Source: Macrostomum hystrix (Eukaryota; Platyhelminthes; Macrostomidae). Taken from it: a DNA stretch of 64,000 nucleotides. Every line of letters begins with the position of its first letter. The stretch's first letter is position 1. A model generated the notes under the pieces. It ran no database searches and had not been told where the DNA came from. It saw nothing but the letters and a program-made list of their open reading frames with translations. The DNA lies in the NCBI GenBank assembly GCA_950097015.1, contig CATNEN010000005.1, positions 3,649,501 to 3,713,500 on the forward strand, in the 5' to 3' direction. The position numbers and the translations under genes are program-made. Below, in pieces: positions 48,347 to 60,903 of this stretch.

Positions 48347-51300
48347 ATGTCGGAGTCTGCGGCTATCCACGAACAAAATGCCGCATCTGCTACTGCTTCT
48401 AGTAGTAGTACTAGTAGTAGTGACGTTGGAGTTGGAGATGAAAACACTGCTGAAAATGAGTCCGCGGCAAATCTGTCTGGTCAGTTGCCGCCATTAGCGT
48501 GGCCATTAGCCGCAGTTGTAGCACTGTTATGCCTATTTGGCCCGTTGCCGATCGTCAGCATTCTAGTCTGCCTAGTTTGCTTCGGTGCTGGATGCCTGCT
48601 TCGTTTAGCTCAGGCAGGTTCGAAGACTGCCAACAACCAGCACGGCTCAAACCAGTTGCTGGCACAGTTGCCAGATAGTCTATGCAGTCAGAGTCGCGGT
48701 ATTCGCCAGGTGTTGCAGTTCTTCCGGCAGGAGCAGTTGCAACAGCAGCAACTGTTTGAACAGGTTCGGGTTCTAGTCTAAATTTTTCCTACACACATTA
48801 CATAAACTAGCGTGTATCTTCGAAGCTAACATTCAGTCTTCAATATATTATTGACCAAATCTTTATCAACCAGTTCACAAGACAAGTGGCTCAGTCAGTG
48901 AAATAACATTTTAAATAAAATTAAGTTAAGAGAAATCTTTAGACCTGTCTTTCGTCCTTAGTGAAGCACTGCTTAAATTGCCACATAGAAAGTCACGTGA
49001 GTTTCTATTTTTAGAAACTGACGTCATATAAACAAAGGACGGACCAATGACAAAAATATGTTGCTAAAAATAGGACAGGCAGACTTGCAGCTAAAAATAG
49101 AACATGAGTCATAAGGGCTAATGTTCTTTAGGACCACGTGATGCAGGCACTTTGAGCAAGTTAGCATATGCTAGTCACTTCAATAATGATTATTTATCTA
49201 AAGTGAAAACAAAAATTCTATAGGACCAGCAGAATCGATCAATTAGCGGCGATAGTCGCATAGACGCCCTACTGAATGAAATCTTGGATCACGTGATGCG
49301 CGACTACGTAGCCGATTGGTACGAAGGTATCAGCAATGAGAAACTAACTCCGGCTGAGATGCGTCGATTGTTGCACCAGGCGCTGGCCAATTTGGCTAAT
49401 AGATGCGCCAATGCGGCCTGGACTGACTATCTGACGCAACAGGTGCGTAAATTATATTCCGGTATTGTTTGATAGGCTGAGATTTGGGGGATTGATGAGG
49501 TGTGGGTTTGGGAGTTGATAGGATGAGATTTAGGGGATTAATAGGGTGAGATTTTAAGAGGTTTGCTAGGATGAGATTTAGGGGATTTATAGGGTGAGAT
49601 TTAGGGGTTGATAGGGTGAGATTTAGGGGTTGATAGGGTGAGATTTAGGGGTTGATAGGGTGAGATTTAGGGATTGATAGAGTGAGATCTAGAGGATTGA
49701 TAGGATGAGATTTAGGGGATCGATAGGGTGAGATTTAGGGAGTTGATAGGGTGAGATTTACTAAATTGATAGGGTGAGATTTAGTAAATTGATAGGGTGA
49801 GATTTAGTAAATTGATAGGGTGAGATTTAGTAAATTGATAGGGTGAGATTTAGTAAATTGATAGGGTGAGATTTAGAGAATTGATAGGGTGGGATTTAGA
49901 TAATTGATAGGGTGGGATTTATGGGATTTATCGGGTGAGGTTCAGGGGTTGATAAGGTGAGATTTAGGGGATTGATAGGGTGAGATTTATAGGGATCGAT
50001 AGGGTGAGATTTAGGGGATCGATAGGGTGAGATTTAGAACATTGTTGATAGGGTGAGATTTAGGGGATTGATTGGCTAGGATTTAGAGCATTGTTGATAG
50101 GGTGAGGGGCAGGGATTTAAAGCTTCCACATTCCATATTCGCACCAAGGTCCCTGAAGAGTTCGGCTGTCACATTCGTCTTTATCGTCGCAGTCTGGAAC
50201 AGTGTCTGCTGCCGGACGATCTAGAATCGACATTTTTTAGGCTAGAATGCGACATGGAAGATCGTCCAGATAGTCGCGGCTGCCTCACTGAAGGTCCTGG
50301 TCAGGAGGGCTTTCTTCGGGATCTGGCCGACACTCTGCTTTGCCTGCTGCTTCCCGCGAAAGAATTTCAGGTAAAAATTGAAATAGAGCATCGTACTCAC
50401 CACTAGGTCGGGGGTTCGATTCCCACTGGAACAATTTTTGTCCTTTAGCATGAAAACACTTGTCTCTGTATTGCTGCAGCTCACCCAGCTGTTAAATGGG
50501 TACCAGCATTAGCTGGGATAATTGTGGTTGGGTGTGGCGTCCCCCCAGTCCATGGACTGAACAGCCGTACGCAGCCTTCAGATGCGCCGCGCAATAGCTG
50601 CGGCTGTGCTGTCGTCTGCACATCTGGCTCAATTGGGACAGGTGTAATCAAACTTATTTTAATTATGATTGACAGCTACTATTATTTAACCTGAATTACA
50701 GACTAGTCCATCGAGACTTCTCCTGATAGACATTGTGGTTAACTATCTGCTACAGCCAACCATTGAACTGTTTGCCAGTCCGGACTATGTCAATCAGAAT
50801 ATTATCTGGTTTAGTAGGGACGATGCTTACGCATACGAGTACCTGATGCAGGCGGTGCTGACTGCCGAGGTGGACGGCGAGGTCAAAGCTCTGCTTGGTG
50901 AGTTTGGCCTAGCCTTTGCTTCATTTTGTTTTTTGCGGCACAGGGTTGAGATCTAAAGATGAGATTTGACAGGATTAAAGATAAGATTTGACAGGATTGA
51001 AGATGAAATTCGACAGGATTGAAGATAAGATTCGACAGGATTGAAGATGAGATTCGACAGGATTAAAGATGAGATTTGACAGGATTGAAGATGAGATTCA
51101 ACAGGATTAAATATGAGATTCGACAGGATTGAAGATGAGATTCGACAGGATTAAAGATGAGATTCGACAGTATTGAAGATGAGATTCGACAGGATTGAAG
51201 ATGAGATTCGACAGGATTAAAAATGAGATTCGACAGGATTGAAGATGAGATTCGACAGGATTAAAGATGAGATTCGACAGTATTGAAGATGAGATTCGAC

Positions 51301-54300
51301 AGGATTAAAGATAAGATTCGACAGGATTGAAGATAAGATTCGACAGGATTGAAGATGAGATTCGACAGGATTGAAGATGAGATTCGTCATTATTAAAGAT
51401 AAGATTCGTCATTATTAAAGATAAGATTCGACAGGATTGAAGATGAGATTCGACAGGATTGAAGATGAGATTCGTCATTATTAAAGATAAGATTCGACAG
51501 GATTGAAGATAAGATTTGACACAATTACGGAGTGAGATTTGACAGGAATTAGGATTGAGATTAGTCATGATGATAGTTAGATTTGACAGTAATGGTCAAC
51601 AGGTTAGGTCAATAAAATGACATACAGTTGCTGCAACATTCTCTCTACTCTCTTTCTACTCAGAGTTCGTGATCTCAGAAATGGCCCGCCTACGGTCTCA
51701 AGACGCAGCAGCCACAGGCGGCAGCGGTGGCGGTGGTGGCGGCGGCGGCGGCAGCGTTGGCATTGGCGGCCCGACCAGCGGCTTCGCAGGTGTCTCGTCC
51801 TCGGCGCCCAGCAGCTCCAGCAGCGAGGAGTTGAACGGCATCAAACAGCAGCTGTCCAGTCTGGACTATATTCGCCAGAAGTGTGAGGAGCGAATTCGCG
51901 CCCTGCAGCCTGCAGCCAACCAGTTGGACTTCGTCACGCAGACGTCTACTCAGCCCACTCTGGTCTCACAGAAGTCTATGTCCAATCTGCACCAGCTACC
52001 ATTCGACTCAGTAATTAAGAACAGTCTGGCGCTGAACTATTTCTACGAATTCCTTGTCACCATCAACGCTGTTCGCTATCTGGACTTCTTCCTGAATATT
52101 GAAGGCTTCAGACTGTCCGCCGCCTCCATCTTGTTCAACGTGTTCAGCCGCAACCAACAGTCTGGTATGAGGAACTTATTGACTTCTGTCACTCTACTCC
52201 CTGACTCTACTCTACTCCCTGACTGCTGTCACTCTACTCCCTGACTGCTGTCACTCTACTCCCTGACTGCTGTCACTCTACTCCCTGACTGCTGTCACTC
52301 TACTCCCTGACTGCTGTCACTCTACTCCCTGACTGCTGTCACTCTACTCCCTGACTGCTGTCACTCTACTCCCTGACTGCTGTCACTCTACTACCTGACT
52401 GCTGTCACTCTACTACCTGACTGCTGTCACTCTACTCCCTCACTTTACTCTACTCCCTGACTGCTGTCACTCTACTACCTGACTGCTGTCACTCTACTCC
52501 CTGACTGCTGTTACTCTACTTCCTTACTGCTGTCACTCTACTCCCTGACTGCTGTTACTCTACTTCCTTACTGCTGTCACTCTACTCCCTGACTGCTGTC
52601 ACTCTACTCCCTGACTGCTGTGTTACTCTACTCCCTGACTGCTGTTACTCTACTTCCTTACTGCTGTCACTCTACTCCTGACGCCTTTTGTTGTTTTGTT
52701 GTTGTTGTTGTTAACTGCTGTCACTCCTAGGATAGGATAATTCTCCCCTTTCAGGTGGCAGTCTTGGTCGAGACGCCGCCAGCCTTCGCCAGAGCATCGC
52801 TGAGCAGGCGTCCTCCATATTTGCCATGTACTTTGAGACTTACGCTGGTAGCGGCGGCGTCGGTGGCGGCGAACGGCTGCCTTTGCTGAATCCGGGCGTG
52901 ATTCGTCGGACTCAACAGGCTATTCAAACTGGCCGAGTGGATGAGACAGTCTTCGATGAGTTGCGAGTTGAGGTGACTTGAAAATTTTGAAACTTGGGTC
53001 GTAATTTACTGCTGAAAGATATTTGAAATGCTAATTGCTCATTTTAGCGATCTATATTCTTAATCGCTCAATTTTTGTATTTTAAATAGAGATCGCTTTT
53101 TGGGATTTTGATTTAGGGTCGCTCATTTTAGGATTTTCAATCCGGATCGCTTATTTTAGGATTTTCAATCAGGATCGTTCATTTTGGGATTTAGAATTGG
53201 GATCGCTCATTTTGGGATTTAGAATTGGGATCGCTCATTTTGGGATTTAGAATTGGGATCGCTCATTTTAGGATTTTGAATCGGGATCGCTCATTTTAGG
53301 ATTTTCAATCGGAATTGCTCATTTTAGGATTTCGAATCGGGATTGCTCAGTTAAGGATTTTGAATCGGGATTGCTCAGTTTAGGATTTAGAATTGGAATT
53401 GCTCATTTTAGGATTTAGAATTGGAATTGCTCATTTTAGGATTTTGAATCGGGATTGCTCATTTTAGGATTTTCAATCGGAATTGCTCATTTTAGGATTT
53501 TCAATCGGGATTGCTCAGTTTAGGATTTTGAATCGGGATTGCTCATTTTAGGATTTTGAATCTGGATTGCTCAGTTTAGGATTTTGAATCGGGATTGCTC
53601 ATTTTAGGATTTTGAATCGGGATTGCTCATTTTAGGATTTTGAATCTCGATTGCTCAGTTTAGGATTTAGAATTGGAATTGCTCATTTTAGGATTTAGAA
53701 TTGGAATTGCTCATTTTAGGATTTTGAATCGGGATTGCTCATTTTAGGATTTTCAATCGGAATTGCTCATTTTAGGATTTTCAATCGGGATCGCTTATTT
53801 TAGGATTTAGAATTGGAATTGCTCATTTTAGGATTTTGAATCGGGATTGCTCATTTTAGGATTTTCAATCGGAATTGCTCATTTTAGGATTTTCAATCCG
53901 GATCGCTTATTTTAGGATTTTCAATCAGGATCGCTTATTTTAGGATTTTCAATCGGGATTGCTCAGTTTAGGATTTTGAATCGGGATTGCTCATTTTTGG
54001 ATTTTGAATCGGGATTGCTCATTTTGGGATTTAGGATTGGGATCGCTCATTTTGGGATTTAGAATTGGGATCGCTCATTTTAGGATTTTGAATCGGGATT
54101 GCTCATTTTAGGATTTTCAATCGGAATTGCTCATTTTAGGATTTCGAATCGGGATTGCTCAGTTAAGGATTTTGAATCTGGATTGCTCATTTTAGGATTT
54201 TGAATCGGGATTGCTCAGTTTAGGATTTTGAATCTGGATTGCTCAGTTTAGGATTTAGAATTGGAATTGCTCATTTTAGGATTTAGAATTGGAATTGCTC

Positions 54301-57300
54301 ATTTTAGGATTTTGAATCGGGATTGCTCATTTTAGGATTTTCAATCGGAATTGCTCATTTTAGGATTTTCAATCGGGATTGCTCAGTTTAGGATTTTGAA
54401 TCGGGATTGCTCATTTTAGGATTTTGAATCTGGATTGCTCAGCTTAGGATTTTGAATCGGGATTGCTCAGTTTAGGATTTTGAATCGGGATTGCTCAGTT
54501 TAGGATTTTGAATCGGGATTGCTCAGTTTAGGATTTTGAATCAAGATTGCTCAGTTTAGGATTTTGAATCGGGATTGCTCAGTTTAGGATTTTGAATCGG
54601 GATTGCTCAGTTTAGGATTTTGAATCGGGATTGCTCAGTTTAGGATTTTGAATCGGGATTGCTCAGTTTAGGATTTTGAATCGGGATTGCTCATTTTTGG
54701 ATTTTGAATCGGGATTGCTCATTTTAGGATTTTGAATCAAGATTGCTCAGTTTAGGATTTTGAATCGGGATTGCTCAGTTTAGGATTTTGAATCAAGATT
54801 GCTCAGTTTAGGATTTTGAATCAAGATTGCTCAGTTTAGGATTTTGAATCGGGATTGCTCAGTTTAGGATTTTGAATCGGGATTGCTCAGTTTAGGATTT
54901 TGAATCAAGATTTCATCAGTTTAGGATTTTGAATCTGGATTGCTCAGTTTAGGATTTTGAATCGGGATTGCTCAGTTTAGGATTTTGAATCGGGATTGCT
55001 CAGTTTAGGATTTTGAATCGGGATTGCTCAGTTTAGGATTTTGAATCGGGATTGCTCAGTTTAGGATTTTGAATCGGGATTGCTCAGTTTAGGATTTTGA
55101 ATCGGGATTGCTCAGTTTAGGATTTTGAATCGGGATTGCTCAGTTTAGGATTTAGAATCGGGATTGCTCATTTTTGGATTTTGAATCGGGATTGCTCATT
55201 TTAGGATTTTGAATCAAGATTGCTCAGTTTAGGATTTTGAATCGGGATTGCTCAGTTTAGGATTTTGAATCAAGATTGCTCAGTTTAGGATTTTGAATCA
55301 AGATTGCTCAGTTTAGGATTTTGAATCGGGATTGCTCAGTTTAGGATTTTCAATCTGGATTGCTCAGTTTAGGATTTTGAATCGGGATTGCTCAGTTTAG
55401 GATTTTGAATCAAGATTGCTCAGTTTAGGATTTTGAATCGGGATTGCTCAGTTTAGGATTTTGAATCAAGATTGCTCATTTTAGGATTTTGAATCAGGAT
55501 CGCTGTTTTTGGGAATCATTTTTGAAATTTGAGTGGGGCCCGGTTTTTTAATCTAAATTTAATATCGATCATTTTAGGATTTCGCGTCAAAATCCTATTT
55601 CAAGATTAAAAATAGTTTTCGTCGAAATTTGAACTCGCGACCTCACTCGCTGTAGGTGCTTAGGGTACTAGAGCTGGACCAATTCTACGGTCGGTTTAAG
55701 CAGAGCCAGGGCTATCGCAGCCTACTAGAAGAGATGGATCTGCTCAGAGAGGACGCGGTCAGTCGAAACTCTTGCGATGGCGATCAGGAGGCTGCAGATG
55801 CAGCATCGCCAATCGATGACAGCGACTTTGAGGTGCAGTACACGGCCAAGATTGTGCGGCACGAGATTATCAGGGTGAGTAGCTTGGATTAAGCCACCTC
55901 ATTGTGCACTATGACATGTTGTTATCTTTGGTACTAATAATGGAATTGGTGCCAAACATGCGATTTCAAATCGGGATCGCTTATTTAGGGATTTGGGATT
56001 TAGGATTCTGAGCACACGCTCACACCCTGACTTTCTCATCGTCAGGCAGTGTACACTCTCCCTGTGCCTTTGAGGTTGGCCCTCAAGGGCGTAAATTGCA
56101 CGACAAGCCCCGAAGCCTTCCCAAATGAATTTGGCCTCGCCGCGGAATCGAACTCAGGGACCTTGGCGCTAGAGGCAGACGCGTTAAATCTATTGCGAGT
56201 ATTTTGCAACAATCAACACCCACAGACTGACGGAGACAAGTACACCAGCTATGTGATTCACGTTAACAAAATGTGTGACAGTTCTCACACCTACGAGTGG
56301 GACGTGTACAGGCGCTATTCCGAGTTTGACGAACTGCGCTCAGCCCTAGTGGAAGTCTGCGAACCGCTTAGCCATCTGAATTTTCCCGCTAAAAATTCAT
56401 TTCGCAACAATATGAACCCGAATCTGATTGGACAGCGACAGGCGGAATTGGATCTGTTTCTGCAGCAGGCTTTGACCTTCAATTATACCGAGAAATACCT
56501 GTGCGCCAGATCCATGCTCTACAAATTTCTAGCGCCTGGAAATTTGAGTCCGGGAGCATTTTCTAATTTTCCCGAACGCGGCTCCGTTGGCTCTGGTTTA
56601 GCAGGCGCAAATTTACCGGCTCCTCTGCGCATCATGAGGCAGGGCTCTCAGGATATTATCGAAGGTGTGCGAAGAAATCTGTTGCTGAGGGTGGCCAGAC
56701 CTGGCGGTATGAGCGCCGGATTCGGTCAGGTAGGATCAGCTGATTTGACTGGTGCCACCCTGTTTAACGCTAGCGCCACTCATTCTCAATGACTGAATGA
56801 CTCATCTACTCCTATTATGACTCATCTACTCCTATTATGACTCATCTACTCCTATTATGACTCATCTACTCCTATTATGACTCATCTACTCCTATTATGA
56901 CTCATCTACTCCTATCATGACTCATCTACTCCTATTATGACTCATCTACTCCTATTATGACTCATCTACTCCTATTATGACTCATCTACTCCTATTATGA
57001 CTCATCTACTCCTATTATGACTCATCTACTCCTATTATGACTCATCTACTCCTATTATGACTCATCTACTCCTATCATGACTCATCTACACCGATTATGA
57101 CTCATCTACTCCTATCATGACTCATCTACTCCTAATATGACTCATCTACTCCTATCATGACTCATCTACTCATATTATGACTCATCTACTCCTATTATGA
57201 CTCATCTACTCCTATTATGACTCATCTACTCATATTATGACTCATCTACTCCTATTATGACTCATCTAATCCTATTATGACTCATCTACTCCTATTATGA

Positions 57301-58958
57301 CTTATCTATTCCATGTATGACCCATCTATTCCAAGTACGACTCATCTATTCCAGGTATGACCCATCTGTTACATGTATGACCCATCTGTTCCAAGCATGA
57401 CCCATCTATTCCAAGCATGACCTATCTGTTCCAAGCATGACCCATCTATTCCATTTATGACCCATTTATTTTATGTATGACCCATCTACTTAAATTATGA
57501 CTTGTCAACTCAAATTATAACTGATCTACTCAAATATCTGTCTGATAAAACTATTCCATCCATGATCAATCAATGACAAGGTAGAACATATCTATCCCAT
57601 GACCCACAATGACCCACCAAAATCGCAGGGCAGCACGTCGTCTCTCGGCCAGCTGCCGGAGGAGCTCAGAGCCATCGGGTCCGACCTAGGCGGCATAGGA
57701 GAACCGTCAGATCAGGAAAATGTGCCGCTTCGAATCCTGCTTCTAGTTATGGACGAGATATTCGACGTTCGCGAACGAACCAAACTAATCAGGAAGGGCA
57801 TCACGGCTGTGTTAAGCAAACTTGTTCGAGCACTGCTAGGCGACCGGGTCAACAGGCGTATTGTACAGTTTGCCCGCGTACTGACTAGCGCAGACAGGGT
57901 GGCTTATTATTTGGCATCGTTTCTAAATAGCTTTTGGCCTCAGGTAAAACTAATGCACTGCTTTTATCATTTGTTGCATCTTTGCGTACGATTGTACTAT
58001 TTAATGTGACATTTTTGAGTCAAATTGTGGTTATTGATTTTTGGATTAGGAATTAGGGTTGTTGATTGCGTGATTTAGAATTGGGATTATTGGTTCTGGG
58101 ATTAATAATCTTGCTTATTATAATTGGGATTTAGAATCGCGATACTTGATTTTGGGATTAAGAATCGCAGTTATTGATTTTGGGATTAAGAATTGCAGTT
58201 ATTGATTTTGGGATTCAGAATCGCAGTTATTGATTTTGGGATTTAGAAGCGTGGTTATTGATTTTGGGATTCAGAATCGAAATTGTTGATTTTGGGATTT
58301 AGAAGCGTGGTTATTGATTTTGGGATTCAGAATCGAAGTTATTGATTTTGGGATTTAGAAGCGTGGTTATTGATTTTGGGATTAAGAATCGAAGTTGTTG
58401 ATTTTGGGATTTAGAAGCGTGGTTATTGATTTTGCGATTTAGAATCGAAGTTATTGATTTTGGGATTAAGAATCTTGGTTTTCAATTTTGAGATTAAGAA
58501 TCGTGAATAAATTATTTTGTAAGACTTTGAATCTTGGTTACTCTTTCTGTTATTTAGAACTGGGATAATTTTTGTCAGGTTTTGTACTGACATCTTGATA
58601 AAATATTTACAAACACAGCTAAGAAAACAGTCGGACGTGATTTCAGGGCCAGCCAGCAGCGCCGTACCCCAACCGGGATGCAGCTACCCAGATGCGCACC
58701 CGCCTATTGTGCCGGGCCAAACTATTGGGCAGCGTGTCAACCGAGTTGCGCCAGGTTTTAGGCAACCAAACCACTCGACAAGGCGTGACCCGACTGTTCA
58801 ACATGTTCCAGCATGTCAGCCTGAACAGGCGCCTGGTGTATGTCTTGTTGGAGGGCATTGTGGCCAGATTATTTCCTGATTATCGGATGGATCAGGCTTT
58901 TAAACGAATGTACGCCAGGCAAAGACTGAGAATTGGGAAACAGCAGCAGCAGCAGTAG
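48347..58958 (+). CDS. SNX13: SNX13 sorting nexin (TM-PXA-RGS-PX-nexin C), ten exons
   Basis: Exons: 48347-48763, 49224-49442, 50149-50370, 50702-50897, 51664-52164, 52755-52972, 55656-55874, 56226-56729, 57629-57943, 58647-58958; about 1040 residues (vertebrate SNX13 near 960). All introns are GT-AG with matching phases. Residues about 46-92 form a membrane hairpin. PXA follows (about 160-350; RDYVADWYEGIS, FGCHIRLYRRS, EGFLRDLADTLLCLLLP, DYVNQNIIW). RGS spans about 463-625 (LNYFYEFLVTINAVRYLDFF). PX spans about 668-785 (WDVYRRYSEFDELR). The nexin C domain reads PLRILLLVMDEIFDVRER, MFQHVSLNRRLVYVLLEG and LFPDYRMDQAF. The family sits at ER contacts with endosomes or lipid droplets. A Gly run and a Ser run (51717-51830) precede the RGS domain. 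A short out-of-frame ATG lies at 48337. It ends in a CAG-coded Gln run. Confidence 0.94.
49475..50108. repeat. 22-23-bp minisatellite in SNX13 intron 2
   Basis: Units read TTGATAGGGTGAGATTTAGG with variants (TTTAGTAAA, TTTAGAGAA). Each unit carries a donor-like GGGTGAG and an acceptor-like ATTTAGG. It fills nearly all of intron 49443-50148. Confidence 0.95.
50390..50660 (+). mobile_element. tRNA-derived SINE (second family) in SNX13 intron 3
   Basis: Perfect B box GGTTCGATTCC at 50413-50423. An unrelated body follows, including CAGCTCACCCAGCTGTTAAA, then TGGGTACC, a motif set familiar from widespread animal SINE bodies. The tail reads CAATTGGGACAGGTGTAATC. The head has no clear A box, so it may be 5' truncated. 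Confidence 0.65.
50955..51590. repeat. 22-bp minisatellite in SNX13 intron 4
   Basis: Units GAAGATGAGATTCGACAGGA (+TT), with AAAGAT, AAGATT and CGTCATTATT variants, fill intron 50898-51663. Confidence 0.95.
52185..52690. repeat. 22-bp pyrimidine-rich minisatellite in SNX13 intron 5
   Basis: Units of CTACTCCCTGACTGCTGTCA (+CT) begin about 20 nt after the donor. Each copy has a CTGAC branch-point-like motif in a pyrimidine context. A TTG-rich interruption lies at 52687-52711. Confidence 0.95.
53030..55515. repeat. 28-bp minisatellite in SNX13 intron 6 (2.5 kb)
   Basis: About 88 units of GCTCAGTTTAGGATTTTGAA (+TCGGGATT), with subtypes CTCATTTTAGG, TTAGAATTGG and TCAATCGG arranged in blocks. 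This is the largest intronic array in SNX13. Several blocks are repeated as groups (for example the order around 53330-53560 and 54150-54400). Confidence 0.96.
56000..56195 (-). mobile_element. SINE copy ending about 30 bp before the SNX13 PX exon
   Basis: Minus-strand SINE of the 16219 family with an intact B box (reverse complement GAGTTCGATTCC, 56144-56155). Body block CTGACTTTCTCATCGTCAGG at about 56027. Its tRNA-like head end lies next to the 3' splice site at 56225, so the polypyrimidine tract region of intron 7 is SINE-adjacent. Confidence 0.8.
56790..57560. repeat. 20-bp minisatellite in SNX13 intron 8
   Basis: Near-perfect units of ATGACTCATCTACTCCTATT from 56796 to about 57300, then degenerate copies (CCCATCTATTCCAAGC). 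Confidence 0.96.
58030..58520. repeat. 28-bp minisatellite in SNX13 intron 9
   Basis: Diverged units built on GTTATTGATTTTGGGATTCA (+GAATCGAA). The unit resembles that of the intron 6 array (GGGATT, TTTAGAATCG), so the two may share an origin. Confidence 0.9.
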
Positions 58959-59066
58959 AAAACCATTGATTAACCGCCAGTCTATTTTATTGTTTTGATT
59001 GATAATTGATAAATTATTATGATATTATTAACATAAAAATCAAATGTCAAACTAGTCGCATATGAA

Positions 59067-59072
59067 AATAAA
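59067..59072 (+). terminator. SNX13 polyadenylation signal
   Basis: AATAAA lies 109 nt after the SNX13 stop codon. Confidence 0.55.
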
Positions 59073-59432
59073 TAATTCCATTCATATTCCATGGTTGCCT
59101 ACTATTGTTATTAGTAGGCTAATTAGCATGCGAATTTTTTTATTTCATTATAAGGTCACATTCACAATTATTCGTGACGTCTCATCCATTTTTTTCTCCA
59201 TCCATCCGTTAATTTATTTAAGATCTAATAAGTTACTATTTTCTGTTGTCTTGCTTAATTCATTATTTAAGCAATGCTCTTTTTTAAGTTTTTTACTTGT
59301 GATTGTAAAACAACTGACAAATGTACACTTGTGGACTAATCATTTTTTGTCGTCTTTTTTACGTGGATCAGGCTATGCTAACAACTGGCTTGCAGTTATA
59401 TTATCCCTACGCCTTTCTTGTGTTTACAATAG
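59073..59432. other. Intergenic spacer, nothing recognised
   Basis: AT-rich stretch. A 124-codon plus-strand ORF across it (59062-59436) has no recognisable domain and biased hydrophobic composition. Confidence 0.4.
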
Positions 59433-60903
59433 GTAGATAAAGGGAAAGAGACAGTTAGATATAGGGAAACAGACAGTGAGATGAAGGGAGAGAGACAGTG
59501 AGATGAAGGGAGAGAGACAGTGAGATGAAGGGAGAGACAGTGAGATAAAGGGAAAGAGACAGTGAGATGAAGGGGGAGAGACAGTGAGATGAAGGGAGAG
59601 ACAGTGAGATGAAGGGAGAGACAGTGAGATGAAGTGAAAGATACAGTGAGATGAAGGGAAAGAGCCAGTGAGATGAAGTGAAAGAGACAGTGGGATGAAG
59701 GGAGAGAGACAGTGATATGAAGGGAGAGACAGTGACATGAAGGGAGAGAGACAGTGAGATGAAGGGAGAGACAGTGAGATGAAGGGAGAGACAGTGACAT
59801 GAAGGGAGAGAGACAGTGAGATGAAGGGAGAGAGACAGTGAGATGAAGTGAAAGAGACAGTGAGATGAAGTGAAAGAGACAGTGAGAGTGAGATGAAGGG
59901 AAAGAGACAGTGAGATGAAGTGAAAGAGACAGTGGGATGAAGGGAGAGAGACAGTGAGATGAAGGGAGAGACAGTGACATGAAGGGAGAGAGACAGTGAG
60001 ATGAAGGGAGAGAGACAGTGAGATGAAGGGAGAGACAGTGAGATGAAGTGAAAGATACAGTGAGATGAAGGGAAAGAGACAGTGAGATGAAGTGAAAGAG
60101 ACAGTGGGATGAAGGGAAAGAGACCGTGAGATGAAGTGAAAGAGACAGTGAGATGAAGTGAAAGAGACAGTGAGATGAAGTGAAAGAGACAGTGAGAGTG
60201 AGATGAAGGGAAAGAGACAGTGAGATGAAGTGAAAGAGACAGTGAGATGAAGGGAAAGAGACAGTGAGATGAAGGGAAAGAGACAGTGGGATAAAGGGAA
60301 AGAGACAGTGAGATGAAGGGGGGAGAGACAGTGAGATGAAGTGAAAGAGACAGTGAGATGAAGTGAAAGAGACAGTGAGATGAAGGGAAAGAGACCGTGA
60401 GATGAAGTGAAAGAGACAGTGAGATGAAGTGAAAGAGACAGTGAGATGAAGTGAAAGAGACAGTGAGATGAAGTGAAAGAGACAGTGAGATGAAGGGAAA
60501 GAGACCGTGAGATGAAGGGAAAGAGACCGTGAGATGAAGGGAAAGAGACAGTGAGATGAAGGGAAAGAGACCGTGAGATGAAGTGAAAGAGACAGTGAGA
60601 TGAAGTGAAAGAGACAGTGAGATGAAGTGAAAGAGACAGTGAGATGAAGGGAAAGAGACCGTGAGATGAAGGGAAAGAGACAGTGAGATGAATAGAGAGT
60701 GGCAGGGTGATGGAGAGAGACAGTGAGATGAAGGGAGAGAGACAGTGAGATGAAGGGAGAGAGACAGTGAGATGAAGTGAAAGAGACAGTGAGATGAAGG
60801 GAAAGAAACATTGAGATGAAGGGAAAGAGACCGTGAGATGAAGGGAAAGAGACAGTGAGATGAATAGAGAGTGGCAGGGTGATGGAGAGAGACGGTGAGA
60901 AAT
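59433..60903. repeat. Purine-rich 19-22-bp minisatellite downstream of SNX13
   Basis: Units GACAGTGAGATGAAGGGAAA (+GA) with GGGAGA, GTGAAA, ATATGA and shorter variants; almost pure purine on the plus strand. A longer composite (GAATAGAGAGTGGCAGGGTG) recurs at about 60690 and 60872. The minus strand is open in two frames over 500 codons only because the unit lacks stops. Confidence 0.96.

Noticed and set aside
50405-50430. tRNA gene
   Set aside because: A B box is present but there is no complete cloverleaf; it is the head of a SINE. The same applies at 16219, 44290 and 56150.
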